This document shows, one piece after another, positions 18,301 through 25,804 of a stretch of DNA of 49,295 bases. Both the position numbers and the translations under genes were made by a program. Origin of the DNA: an uncultured Sutterella sp. (GTDB taxonomy: Bacteria; Pseudomonadota; Gammaproteobacteria; Burkholderiales; Burkholderiaceae_F). How positions within the stretch are numbered: position 1 is the stretch's first letter; every line of letters starts with the position of its first letter. The stretch lies in assembly GCA_905194315.1 (NCBI GenBank), contig CAJJRX010000012.1, positions 1 through 49,295 on the forward strand, written 5' to 3'. The notes under the pieces were generated by a model. It saw nothing but the letters and a program-made list of their open reading frames with translations, was not told where the DNA came from and searched no databases.

Positions 18301-19666
18301 CCTCTCGCTCACACCGGAAAACAACGGCAGACTCAATGCCGAGCTGATGCTCTCTGACATCAACCGCAGCAAAAAGTTCGGCGGCCACATCAGGCTGGAA
18401 AAGCTCACGCTCGGTCCGCTCAGCCAGCTCTTCAGCACGGGTGAAACCGTGCACGGCAGTGTTGCTGCCGACATCCGTCTCGGCGGCAGTCTTGCGAGTC
18501 CCGAACTCTTCGGGGAGCTGCGCGTGGAGGATGCCGATGTGAAAAACGGTCTGGTGCCGCTTAATATCGAGCCGAGTGATATCACCCTCACCTTCAACGG
18601 TCAGCGCTCCACCCTCAACGGGGTGATCCGTTCGAGCGACGGGGAATTTGCGATTGACGGTGATGCCGACTGGACGGACATGCGTGATCCGAGGGCCCGC
18701 GTGCATGTGCTCACGCGGCGTGACGGCCGCGACGAGACCATCGGGCTCACCATTCCGCCCTACGCCGATCTGAACATGGGGGCGGACGTGACGGTCATGG
18801 CGAGCAACGCCGGGATTGATGTCACCGGGGAGGTGGTGATCCCGACGGGCAACATCACCATCCGTGAACTGCCCGACTCGGCCATTCAGCCCTCCTCTGA
18901 CCTCGTGATGCTCAAGCGCGATCTCACACCGGTGCGCTCGCAGTCCGAAGGACTCCCGATCCGCTCCTCGCTCAAGATCACCATCGGGCCGCGGGTGCGG
19001 GTGGATGCCTTTAACCTCAAGGCGCGACTCTCGGGCGAACTCGCGCTGCGACAGGGTAAACAGGGGCTCGGTCTGAACGGCTCAATCAGACTGCATAACG
19101 GCAATTTCTATGCCTACGGTCAGGCGCTGATGATCACCAGAGGCGAGATCCTCTTCTCGGGGCCGCTTGACAACCCCTACCTCAACCTTGAGGCGATCCG
19201 CGATCCGGAAGCCACGGAAGACTCGGTTACGGCCGGTCTGCGGGTAACGGGCAGCGCCAGTCAGCCCAAGGTAGCGATCTTCTCCAACCCCGCCATGAGT
19301 CAGGAGGAGGCGCTCTCGTATCTGCTGCGCGGTCAGGGACTCGGCTCGAGCTCCTCGGACGGTCAGGCGGTGGCCACGGCGCTGCTTGGCATGGGGCTCT
19401 CTCAGACGTCGAGTATCGTGGGTGAGATCGGTAACGCCTTCGGCATCCGCGACCTTCAGGTGACCAGTGAGGGGGTGGGTGTGAAAACCAAGGTGGTCGT
19501 CAAGGGCAACCTCCTCCCGAGACTCCAGCTCAAGTACGGTGTGGGGGTGTTCGACTCGCTGGCGACCTTCACGCTGCGCTACCGGCTTCTGCCGAGACTG
19601 TATCTGCAGGGGGTGTGGGGTGAAGACACCACACTTGATCTGCTCTACCGCTGGGAGTTCAACTGA
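15365..19666 (+). CDS. tamB: Translocation and assembly module inner-membrane protein TamB
   Basis: A 1433-residue AsmA-like protein, longer than the E. coli version (about 1260). One membrane anchor lies at about residues 41-63. The rest is periplasmic repeating beta-strand (beta-taco groove), with the TamB/DUF490 domain over the last 350 residues and the C-terminal end VWGEDTTLDLLYRWEFN that docks with TamA. An Ala/Glu/Lys-rich low-complexity insert at about 218-280 explains part of the extra length. TamB spans the periplasm and is known as a route for lipid transport to the outer membrane. It is co-transcribed with tamA and followed by a strong terminator. Confidence 0.95.
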   Translation: MADENSKKNNSTSEAPAPAGTGGGEPSQGGRPARRRLPVWAKALGWGLFGVMSTVVVSVATLTAVPQLQHKIIMLGAEAVPGLKIDSIDGHIFHPTVRGIHYESPGISVDIDTVQWSLDWRELPAKLVKLSTLSVKGVRAKVDTALIPPSAEKDSTPMGRLDLPVSFVLENGTLDDIRADIDGNNIALGHFESALELAGDTLTVSRLKSRSLTVSLAGAPAGEAVSSEAQETASDKDAQTEPKTGADKEPAAGRVTSPENAAAEKPAAEGTARTAGNGFSKTRSLLEEVKARLEKPLLTANMIPSLSTLPLDVKLKEVELLQTELNTGAEALPVLEHLTLIGSVVADGVHVPHIAAALSEGSRLLGSADWKAAKKHPVRVSLWVKPGELLSGNLSGELEPLSSLSSLSLEAGGELLGTLKASLEGRGEKTFDLTLEASPAQKGLPLKAEAHAALVSAGAGLPAAENLHLVVMGDFARGVSPDTVKALARGEEPPEAASAQNTGTAGSALPGIALNLTGTVIPANVPGQERLAPMRLNIEAESTLTHLTLKNSGLQNKSGTAVIEADVDWAEKLKGSASLALVSFNVSHLLAQVPVKLGGQAKINMTSASEDVLHSWSAELTGARFTGELLNLPSSARNRRVQMQMTASANHRNEFALDVSEMRWGQNTLDVKAKAKMNGDRLNADGVSSLNLVALEEFSPMIKGSLTGRLDFGGSFGGSALNPVISADLKSGGISVLDADGALVAKLNALTLAGSFGRAGTTPLTLRLNKLVVGETDEESDPMRFSEVTLSAAGTLPRHRLSAQVKGGPAPLSAEIEGGLNSAMSAWRGSLSKVLVNTPIGDWGTENVRIDADFARQSAVIAAHCWQSAFAKGHTPNEVCLAEKATAGTRGKAKVELKNFDLASLKPVLGPDLTLKGIFTGEALLNWDASRKGTLPGVTLNLVNNGIEAVRATDNGPVSVRFSALTLQAKTGAQSVQANLSLTPENNGRLNAELMLSDINRSKKFGGHIRLEKLTLGPLSQLFSTGETVHGSVAADIRLGGSLASPELFGELRVEDADVKNGLVPLNIEPSDITLTFNGQRSTLNGVIRSSDGEFAIDGDADWTDMRDPRARVHVLTRRDGRDETIGLTIPPYADLNMGADVTVMASNAGIDVTGEVVIPTGNITIRELPDSAIQPSSDLVMLKRDLTPVRSQSEGLPIRSSLKITIGPRVRVDAFNLKARLSGELALRQGKQGLGLNGSIRLHNGNFYAYGQALMITRGEILFSGPLDNPYLNLEAIRDPEATEDSVTAGLRVTGSASQPKVAIFSNPAMSQEEALSYLLRGQGLGSSSSDGQAVATALLGMGLSQTSSIVGEIGNAFGIRDLQVTSEGVGVKTKVVVKGNLLPRLQLKYGVGVFDSLATFTLRYRLLPRLYLQGVWGEDTTLDLLYRWEFN

Positions 19667-19671
19667 CCGGC

Positions 19672-19712
19672 AAAGACGCTTCTGTGACAGACCGCACAGA
19701 GGCGTCTTTTTT
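19672..19712 (+). terminator. Intrinsic terminator of tamA-tamB
   Basis: A 15-bp stem with one mismatch (19672-19686 with 19695-19709) followed by T residues, six bases past the tamB stop. Confidence 0.9.
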
Positions 19713-19898
19713 CAGGGTCAATGTGCCCGAATGTTAAGGGCGTGAAAAATCTTGATTCAGGTCGTGAAACATTCGCATACTGCACGCGAGCAGAATGAAA
19801 TATGCATAATAACCCTATACCACTTTCTGGTTAGCCTCACACTACCGTTAGACTAGGTATCAGGAGACTGACCGCAGACAATGCACAGGAAACAAACC

Positions 19899-21185
19899 AT
19901 GGCTCAACACACCTATGAATATGCCTATGGACACGGCACACACCGCTTTACCCTTGACGACTCGCTCGTGATGAAGGAAATCCGCACCGCGGCCTTCCCG
20001 GAAATGGAAGACGTCGCCGGCGGGGTTCTTGAGGCGATTGAACATCCGATCGGCACCCGCCCCTTCAGTGAGATCATCAAACCCGGGGACACGGTGGCGT
20101 TTATCTGCAATGACCCGACCCGTGTGGCCAACAGCTTTGACTTCATGCCGGTGTTTGTGCGTGAGCTCAACCGGCTCGGTGTGCCCGATGAAAACATGAA
20201 GATCGTGTTTGCGCTCGGCACTCACCGTGCCATGACCGAGGAGGAAATGGCCGAGGCGGTGAGCCCGGATGTGGCACGCCGTATCCGCTGCTTTAATTCG
20301 ATCTCCACCGTGGAGGGCGACTTCGAATATCAGGGCACGACAAGCCGCGGCACGCCGGTGTGGATTCACAAGGAACTGTGCAACGTTGACCATGTCATTC
20401 TTACGGGCACGATCGTGCACCACTATTTCTCGGGCTACGGCGGCGGCCGCAAGGCGGTGCTGCCCGGCTGCGCGGCGATGGAGACGGTGCGCGTCAATCA
20501 CAGCTTCATGCTTGACCCGAATGCCCGGCTCGGCATCATGGACGGCAATCCCTGCTATGAGGATCAGATGGAAGGCGTGGCGCTTTTTGCCAAAAACCGC
20601 TCGCTCTTTCTCTTTAATGCCGTGCTCGACGCGCAGCACCGCTTCCTCAAAATGTTCGCGGGCGACTACAACCTCGCGCACCGTGAGGCCTGCCGTTTCG
20701 TCGATCAGGTCTACGGTGCGGAAATCCCCTCCGAGGCCGATCTGGTGATCGTCTCCTGCGGCGGCTACCCCAAGGACATTAACGTCTATCAGATGCAGAA
20801 AACCATGGAAAACGCCTCCTGCGCCGTGCGCAAGGGCGGTGTGGTGATTCTGCTCGCCGAGTGTGAGGAAGGCTCCGGCTCGAAGGTGCTCGAAGAGACC
20901 TTCCGTCAGCTCAAAACACCGGAGGCGATCCGCTCGCAGCTTGAAAAGAACTTCCGTATCGGCGCCAACAAAGCCTATGCGATCACGCGTCCCATTGAAA
21001 AGGCGCACTACATTCTCGTCACCCGTCTTGACAAGGCGCTTGCCAAAGACATGCTCTTTACCGCCGCGCTGGACTCGGCCGATGAGGCCATTGAGGCTGC
21101 AAAACTCTTCGTGGGTGAGCATCCCAGCGTCATTCTGATGCCTGAGGGCAGCCTCACCGTACCGCGCGTGGTGAATCATGAGTAA
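19899..21185 (+). CDS. larA: Lactate racemase-family nickel-pincer enzyme LarA
   Basis: A 428-residue cytoplasmic enzyme of the family that racemises lactate or related 2-hydroxyacids with a nickel-pincer nucleotide cofactor. Expected features are present: ICNDPTR, GTHRAMTEEE (catalytic His), IVHHYFSGYGGGRKAVLPG with the second catalytic His and the lysine that binds the cofactor covalently, and YPKDINVYQMQKTMENA with the substrate-binding Gln/Lys pair. An ATG at 19881 is in frame, but ATG 19899 has AGGAA seven bases upstream and is preferred. It leads a tight larA-larB-larC-larE operon. Many LarA homologues act on other hydroxyacids, so lactate is only the default substrate. Confidence 0.92.
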   Translation: MAQHTYEYAYGHGTHRFTLDDSLVMKEIRTAAFPEMEDVAGGVLEAIEHPIGTRPFSEIIKPGDTVAFICNDPTRVANSFDFMPVFVRELNRLGVPDENMKIVFALGTHRAMTEEEMAEAVSPDVARRIRCFNSISTVEGDFEYQGTTSRGTPVWIHKELCNVDHVILTGTIVHHYFSGYGGGRKAVLPGCAAMETVRVNHSFMLDPNARLGIMDGNPCYEDQMEGVALFAKNRSLFLFNAVLDAQHRFLKMFAGDYNLAHREACRFVDQVYGAEIPSEADLVIVSCGGYPKDINVYQMQKTMENASCAVRKGGVVILLAECEEGSGSKVLEETFRQLKTPEAIRSQLEKNFRIGANKAYAITRPIEKAHYILVTRLDKALAKDMLFTAALDSADEAIEAAKLFVGEHPSVILMPEGSLTVPRVVNHE

Positions 21186-21840
21186 CAGCCCCGGCATTCT
21201 GTTTGACTGGGCGCGGGCAGCCCGTATCGGACTGCCCGAGGCGGTGTTCTGTGAAGGCAAACCCGCTGCGGCGCTCGAGAATCTGGCACGGATGATGGCT
21301 GCGGAAAATGCGCAGCCCGTGCTCTTTACGCGGCTTGATCCGAGCTGGGGGGAAGGCTTTTTCACCACGCTCGGCGTGCCGTTTAACTACGACCGGCTCT
21401 CACGCACGGGATGGTTCCGTGCCTGCGACGCGCGACCCGGCCGTGTGGCGATTGTCTGCGCAGGAACAGCCGATGTGCCTGTGACGCGAGAAGTCGCCCG
21501 CACCCTCACCTACCTCGGTATCAGCGCGGTGCTTTTTGAAGACTGCGGTGTGGCCGGCCTCTGGCGCCTTGAGAGCAAAATCAACGAAATCAACGCGGCT
21601 GATGTGGTGGTCGTGGTGGCCGGTCTTGACGCAGCCATTGCCAGTGTGCTCGGCGGTCTGACCGCCAAACCGCTCATTGCGGTACCGACTTCGGTGGGCT
21701 ACGGTGTGGCGCGCGCGGGCGAAACCGCCCTCAACGCCATGCTCGCCTCCTGCGCGCCGGGTGTGAGCGTGATGAATATTGACAACGGTTACGGTGCCGC
21801 CTGTGCGGCAGCGCGTATTCTGGGACTCTGCCATGACTGA
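21178..21840 (+). CDS. larB: Nickel-pincer cofactor biosynthesis protein LarB
   Basis: A 220-residue enzyme that carboxylates the pyridinium ring of nicotinic acid adenine dinucleotide and hydrolyses it, giving P2CMN, the first step of the cofactor. The C-terminal PurE-like domain is clear: RVAIVCAGTADVPVTREVA, EDCGVAGLWRLE, VVVVAGLDAAIASVLGGL and PTSVGYG. The N-terminal part has the family's IGLPEAVFCEGK and LFTRLDP. The start overlaps the end of larA by eight bases and the stop overlaps larC by eight bases. It is slightly shorter than the Lactobacillus protein (246) but keeps both domains. Confidence 0.9.
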   Translation: MSNSPGILFDWARAARIGLPEAVFCEGKPAAALENLARMMAAENAQPVLFTRLDPSWGEGFFTTLGVPFNYDRLSRTGWFRACDARPGRVAIVCAGTADVPVTREVARTLTYLGISAVLFEDCGVAGLWRLESKINEINAADVVVVVAGLDAAIASVLGGLTAKPLIAVPTSVGYGVARAGETALNAMLASCAPGVSVMNIDNGYGAACAAARILGLCHD

Positions 21841-22570
21841 GCATCTCACCATCCGCATCAGTGCGGGTTTTAATGCCGAAGTAATGCTCGCGGGGCTGCT
21901 CAGTCTTACGGATCAGAGCAGCGGGACTGCCACAGCGGCACTCAAGTCGCTTTTTCCCAACACTTGCGCAACGGTTGAACTCGAAAAAACCTCGGTAAAT
22001 TCCATCGCAGGCACCCGGGCAAAACTCGTTGTGCCCGGTCAGTCTCACGGCCATACACACCGGCAACTCTCTGATATTTATAGCTTTTACGACAAAGAGA
22101 GCCGTCTTGGTGAGGGCGCCGCAGAGATCGTGGAACGGATCTGGAACACACTCGCTGCGGCAGAAGGTCGCGTGCATGGTACCACCCCGGAGCGTGTACA
22201 CTTTCATGAGGTGGGTCGCGACAGCAATATTCTTGCAATCGCGCTGATTGCGACCTTTATTGATCGACTTAAACTGAGTGTCTCCTCGAGTCCGATTCCC
22301 GTGGCCGACGGCGTTATCCGCTGTGCCCACGGCCTTGTGCCCAATCCGGCACCTGCGATGATGGCAATGCTTGCCGGCGTCAGCGTGGTGCCCTTTGCCG
22401 GCACAGGTGAGCCGGTGACCCCGACGGGGCTGGCGATTCTGCTCGGACTCGGTGCCACGTTCGGCCCCTGGCCCGCGATGCGCATCACACGGGAGGCACT
22501 GTGCTACGGACGTGCCACCTTTGAAGGTGTGCCGTCGGGCACCCGGTTTATTCTTGGAGAACTCGAATAA
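21833..22570 (+). CDS. larC: LarC-like protein, N-terminal half only
   Basis: A 245-residue protein matching the LarC1 part of the CTP-dependent nickel cyclometallase that inserts Ni into the pincer cofactor. Recognisable parts are SHGHTHRQLSDI (His-rich loop), ERVHFHEVGRDSN, SSPIPVADGVIRCAHGLVPNPAPA, GEPVTPTGLAILLGLGA and CYGRATF. The N-terminal D-x-FSGISGDM signature is changed to ISAGFNAEVML. Most importantly the C-terminal half of full LarC (about 150 residues, which binds CTP) is missing: TAA at 22568-22570 is immediately followed by larE. The start ATG overlaps larB. It is not a frameshift, since no LarC2 sequence follows in any frame. Confidence 0.85.
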   Translation: MTEHLTIRISAGFNAEVMLAGLLSLTDQSSGTATAALKSLFPNTCATVELEKTSVNSIAGTRAKLVVPGQSHGHTHRQLSDIYSFYDKESRLGEGAAEIVERIWNTLAAAEGRVHGTTPERVHFHEVGRDSNILAIALIATFIDRLKLSVSSSPIPVADGVIRCAHGLVPNPAPAMMAMLAGVSVVPFAGTGEPVTPTGLAILLGLGATFGPWPAMRITREALCYGRATFEGVPSGTRFILGELE

Positions 22571-23394
22571 TGGCTGAGATCGTTGTGAGCGATCCGCAGT
22601 GGGCGCCGCTCTATCAGGCTCTCAGGCGCGCCGCCACCGGCGGGCACGTCAATGTGGCGTACTCGGGCGGTTTTGACAGCCGTTTTCTGGCTTTCTGCGC
22701 CAAGGAGATGGGTTTTAGCGTATCGCTCTGGCACATCACCGGTCCGCATATTCCGCTTGCTGAAACGCAGGAGGCCCTGGAGCGGGCAAAAGTGCTCGGA
22801 CTTACCGTGCGCACGGTTCCCACGGATCCGACAAAAATCGCCGACTTTGTCGCAGCGGGCATTAACCGCTGCTATGTGTGCAAACGGGCTGTGTTCGCCA
22901 CGCTGCTCAGCATGGTTGGGGGCAATCTGGTGGACGGCTCCAATGCCACCGACTCGGTGAACTTCCGCCCCGGCGCCCGTGCACTGCGCGAGCTTGGTGT
23001 GTTTTCCCCCTGGGTTGAAGGCGGTTATACCAAACCGCGGATGCGGGAGATGGCCCGCTCTGTGGGTTTCCCCGATCCCGATCAGCCCTCGCGGCCGTGC
23101 ATGATGACGCGCTTCCCCTACGGGGTGACGCCTGAGCGTCAGCTCATGCAGATTGCCACCGAGGTCGAGCGCGGCATGCTCGAGAAGTATCCGACCCTCT
23201 CGCTGCGCTGCCGTTTCCCTGACGGCGTCAATCCGGTGGTTCATGTGGGAAGAGCGAGTGTTGAAGAACGCGGAGAGGACTTTCTCAATCAGCTCTCCGA
23301 GGATATTCTGCGTCTGACCGGACGCTCTATTCCGGTGGAGGTGCAGGATGTGCTATCCGGTTACTTTGACCGGGTGCAGAAAGTCAATCAGTAA
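22570..23394 (+). CDS. larE: Pyridinium-dithiocarboxylate sulfur transferase LarE
   Basis: A 274-residue ATP-pyrophosphatase-type enzyme that adenylates the carboxylates made by LarB and adds sulfur. The PP-loop is SGGFDS (32-37). A CYVC pair (C101, C104) and RPCMMTRFPYG (C177) give the three-cysteine pattern of LarE proteins that hold a [4Fe-4S] cluster and can act catalytically. The Lactobacillus type instead sacrifices one cysteine per turnover. Other landmarks are VDGSNATD and YTKPRMREMARSVG. The start shares one base with the larC stop. A strong terminator follows. Confidence 0.9.
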   Translation: MAEIVVSDPQWAPLYQALRRAATGGHVNVAYSGGFDSRFLAFCAKEMGFSVSLWHITGPHIPLAETQEALERAKVLGLTVRTVPTDPTKIADFVAAGINRCYVCKRAVFATLLSMVGGNLVDGSNATDSVNFRPGARALRELGVFSPWVEGGYTKPRMREMARSVGFPDPDQPSRPCMMTRFPYGVTPERQLMQIATEVERGMLEKYPTLSLRCRFPDGVNPVVHVGRASVEERGEDFLNQLSEDILRLTGRSIPVEVQDVLSGYFDRVQKVNQ

Positions 23395-23400
23395 ACAGAA

Positions 23401-23438
23401 AAAGAGCTGATCAGCCAACGGTGATCAGCTCTTTTTTT
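23401..23438. terminator. Terminator of the lar operon
   Basis: A perfect 13-bp stem (23401-23413 with 23422-23434), then T residues on the plus strand. Minus-strand A/T flanks suggest it also serves the converging methyltransferase pair. Confidence 0.93.
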
Positions 23439-23446
23439 CAGGTGCT

Positions 23447-24193
23447 TCAGGCTTTGCGGGCCGAAATTTCAAAAAGCGGGGTCTCCCCGTAGACGAGTTT
23501 TTCCTTTTCATCCCAGAGCGTATCGACAATACTCTCATCGGCGCTCACCCCGGTGAAACCGATCCGCACAAGCTCGGCGCAGTCCCAGTCCGGGCGGCGC
23601 ACCCCTGAGAGCGGCAGCGAGGCGATATCAATGGCCGGCGCATCGATTTCAGCAGGATCAAAGGTGCTCCCGAACCGTTCAATACAGGCCTTCTCACGCG
23701 CCTGACAGCGCTCAGCGAGATCACGGTCAAAGAGCGGCAGATTCCAGTTGGCATCGTAGACAAGCAGCATACCGCCCGGATTCAGGTGCTCGTAGACAGA
23801 GCGGTAAAAGCCTGCAGGATCGGGGAGCGTCCAGGTGACGTTACGGCTCACGATCACATCAAAGCGCTCCCGGGCAAACGCATCAAGCCCCCGGTCGGTA
23901 TGAACAAAGCGCGGACGGCGTCCGAGACATTCGCTCTGCGCGTGCCGTTCGGCCTCGGCAATCATCCCCGAGGCGATATCGATGCCTGTGACCGTGTGTC
24001 CCATCTGCGTAAGGAGAATGCTGAAAAAACCGGGGCCGCAGCCGAAGTCAAGCACTTTCGAGGGGCGGGAGATTTTTCCGGCAAAGCGCTCCTGCCAGAC
24101 ATCACGGCGAAAACTCGCAAGCTCCTCACGGATGATGCCCGCATAGTGAGCCGAGTCGGCCGTCCAGTAGCGGCCCATATCGGTAGTATCCAT
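23447..24193 (-). CDS. Class I SAM-dependent methyltransferase (second of a tandem pair)
   Basis: A 248-residue soluble Rossmann-fold methyltransferase. Motif I is VLDFGCGPGFFSILL (47-61), the acidic motif II is GIDIA, and a distinctive SRNVTWTLPDP takes the place of motif IV. It is clearly paralogous to the neighbouring gene (same motif order, same RNxTWTLPD stretch, related C-terminal end FEISARKA versus FTISAFKA). The substrate is unknown. The gene lies 23 bases downstream of its paralogue in one operon and faces larE across a shared terminator. Confidence 0.85.
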   Translation of the reverse strand: MDTTDMGRYWTADSAHYAGIIREELASFRRDVWQERFAGKISRPSKVLDFGCGPGFFSILLTQMGHTVTGIDIASGMIAEAERHAQSECLGRRPRFVHTDRGLDAFARERFDVIVSRNVTWTLPDPAGFYRSVYEHLNPGGMLLVYDANWNLPLFDRDLAERCQAREKACIERFGSTFDPAEIDAPAIDIASLPLSGVRRPDWDCAELVRIGFTGVSADESIVDTLWDEKEKLVYGETPLFEISARKA

Positions 24194-24216
24194 CGTTACG
24201 CTTCCTGTTGCTTCAC

Positions 24217-24966
24217 TCAGGCCTTGAAGGCCGAGATGGTAAACATTCTGATCGGATTCCAGGTGTCATCCTGATCCGGGTACACACGGTCCGAGAGCGC
24301 GGTATCAGCCTCAATGCCGGTGAAACCGAGTTCGCCGAGCACCCGAACATCAAACGCCGGCCGTGCCTCACGGCTCACCGGCAGTGTTGCCTTGATGGCG
24401 TCACACTCGACGAGGTCATTGTTTTCAAGCCCCTTGTGACTGTTTTTCACGCCCTCCTGAGCAAGCGTGCGGGTCAGTTCACTAAAGCTCACCGGACCGT
24501 AGTTGGCGTCAAAATTGATCAGTCTGCCGCCACTGACAAGCAGACGCTGCCAGGCGCTGTACGCGGCGCGCACATCGGGGAGTGTCCAGGTGAGATTACG
24601 GGTGACAATGACATCGAAGGAAGACTCGGGAAAATCAGGCCTCATGGCATCCATCACATAAAACGAGGCCTCTGCCCCGTGACGGGCGGCAAAACGCCTG
24701 GCCTCGGCAATCATGTGCGGCGCCAGATCAATGCCGGTGACCCTGTGACCGAGACCGGCGAGCAGCACCGCAAAAAAACCGGTTCCGGTACCGATATCGA
24801 GAATGCGCAAAGGCGCACCGGCGGGCAGCAGCTGCCGGAATTCCGAGAGCCAGCGCTCACGCCGGATGCTTTCGATCTCGGCCTCGCGCAGCTCGCCGAA
24901 ACTCACTGCACGGCGGTCCCAGTATGCACGGATACGCTCTTCGATTGTTTCAACCTGATTTGACAT
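24217..24966 (-). CDS. Class I SAM-dependent methyltransferase (first of a tandem pair)
   Basis: A 249-residue paralogue of the downstream gene. Motif I is ILDIGTGTGFFAVLL (54-68), followed by GIDLA, ARRFAARHGAEASFYVMDA and TRNLTWTLPD. No membrane segment or signal is present. Methyltransferases with this NxTWTLPD motif are usually annotated only as SAM-dependent and often sit with metal- or metabolite-related genes. Here the neighbours are the nickel-cofactor operon and the rhamnose operon, and neither proves a substrate. The upstream gap holds a TTCATA-N16-TATGAA dyad. Confidence 0.85.
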   Translation of the reverse strand: MSNQVETIEERIRAYWDRRAVSFGELREAEIESIRRERWLSEFRQLLPAGAPLRILDIGTGTGFFAVLLAGLGHRVTGIDLAPHMIAEARRFAARHGAEASFYVMDAMRPDFPESSFDVIVTRNLTWTLPDVRAAYSAWQRLLVSGGRLINFDANYGPVSFSELTRTLAQEGVKNSHKGLENNDLVECDAIKATLPVSREARPAFDVRVLGELGFTGIEADTALSDRVYPDQDDTWNPIRMFTISAFKA

Positions 24967-25041
24967 GGTGTCGATCTGACTGTGTCTGCGGCCTGCATCA
25001 GTGCACAGACCTGTTAAAGCATTAAGGTGGGCACAGTATAC

Positions 25042-25069
25042 TTCATAAAAAGTCAGAAAAATGTATGAA
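25042..25069. promoter_or_regulatory. TTCATA-N16-TATGAA dyad upstream of the methyltransferases
   Basis: Perfect six-base arms (25042-25047 and 25064-25069) separated by 16 bases, in the AT-rich gap 75 bases before the methyltransferase start. It may be a regulator site; the binding protein is unknown. Confidence 0.4.
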
Positions 25070-25231
25070 ATATGACAAAACTCAAATTTCTCCTACATTT
25101 TTCCGCCTCCGGCCTGGCGGGAGCGCTCACGTGATGCGCCCGGCGAGCAAACCGTGCGCACAGCGCAAGACTGTGCGGCAGCTCTGATACAATTCAGGAG
25201 CTCTAGAAATTTTTTCTTCGGAGGTTCCCGG

Positions 25232-25783
25232 ATGCCTATCCAGATTGTGGAAACGGCCCTTAAAGACGTCAGAATCATTGAGCCTCGTGTCTTCGGCGAC
25301 GAACGGGGATTCTTTTTTGAATCCTACAATGAACGTGACTTTGCTGAGGTCGCGCCCGGTGTGCGGTTTGTTCAGGACAATCAGTCCAAAAGCCGCTACG
25401 GGGTGGTACGCGGTCTGCACTATCAGCTTCCCCCCTACGGGCAGGCCAAGCTTGTGCGTGCGATCGCAGGCCGCATTTATGACGTTGCGGTTGATGTGCG
25501 CCGCTCCTCGCCCACGTTCGGGCAGTGGGTCGGCGTTGAGCTCTCGGACACCAATTTCCGTCAGCTCTGGATTCCCGAAGGGTTTGCCCACGGTTTTGTC
25601 GCGCTGAGCGAAACCGCTCAGGTCGCCTACAAAACCAATCAGTTCTGGCACAAAGAGGCTGAAGCGAGCATCCGCTGGGACGACCCGTCGCTTGGCATTA
25701 CCTGGCCGCTTGACGTCGCCCCGGTGCTCAGTGAAAAAGATGCGCTCTCGCCCCTGTTTGCCGACGCGCACTATTACCCGTAA
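25232..25783 (+). CDS. rfbC: dTDP-4-dehydrorhamnose 3,5-epimerase
   Basis: A 183-residue cupin enzyme, third step of dTDP-L-rhamnose synthesis. Family motifs are VFGDERGFFFESYNE, FVQDNQSKSRYGVVRGLHYQ with the catalytic His, GRIYDVAVDVRRSSPTFGQW and WIPEGFAHGFVALSE. The start at 25232 has GGAGG eight bases upstream; a longer open frame before it lacks a ribosome site. It opens a four-gene operon rfbC-rfbB-rfbD-rfbA. The pathway feeds surface polysaccharide; no glycosyltransferase is in the window. Confidence 0.95.
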   Translation: MPIQIVETALKDVRIIEPRVFGDERGFFFESYNERDFAEVAPGVRFVQDNQSKSRYGVVRGLHYQLPPYGQAKLVRAIAGRIYDVAVDVRRSSPTFGQWVGVELSDTNFRQLWIPEGFAHGFVALSETAQVAYKTNQFWHKEAEASIRWDDPSLGITWPLDVAPVLSEKDALSPLFADAHYYP

Positions 25784-25804
25784 TCTCTCTGAGGTGACAC
25801 ACTC

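Noticed and set aside
21779..21832. Upstream extension of larC by 18 codons
   Set aside because: It lies inside larB; the ATG at 21833 gives the family-like N-terminus and the same eight-base overlap style as larA/larB.
25042..25069. NikR operator
   Set aside because: The 16-base spacing agrees, but the arms are TTCATA/TATGAA, not GTATGA/TCATAC in the right order.
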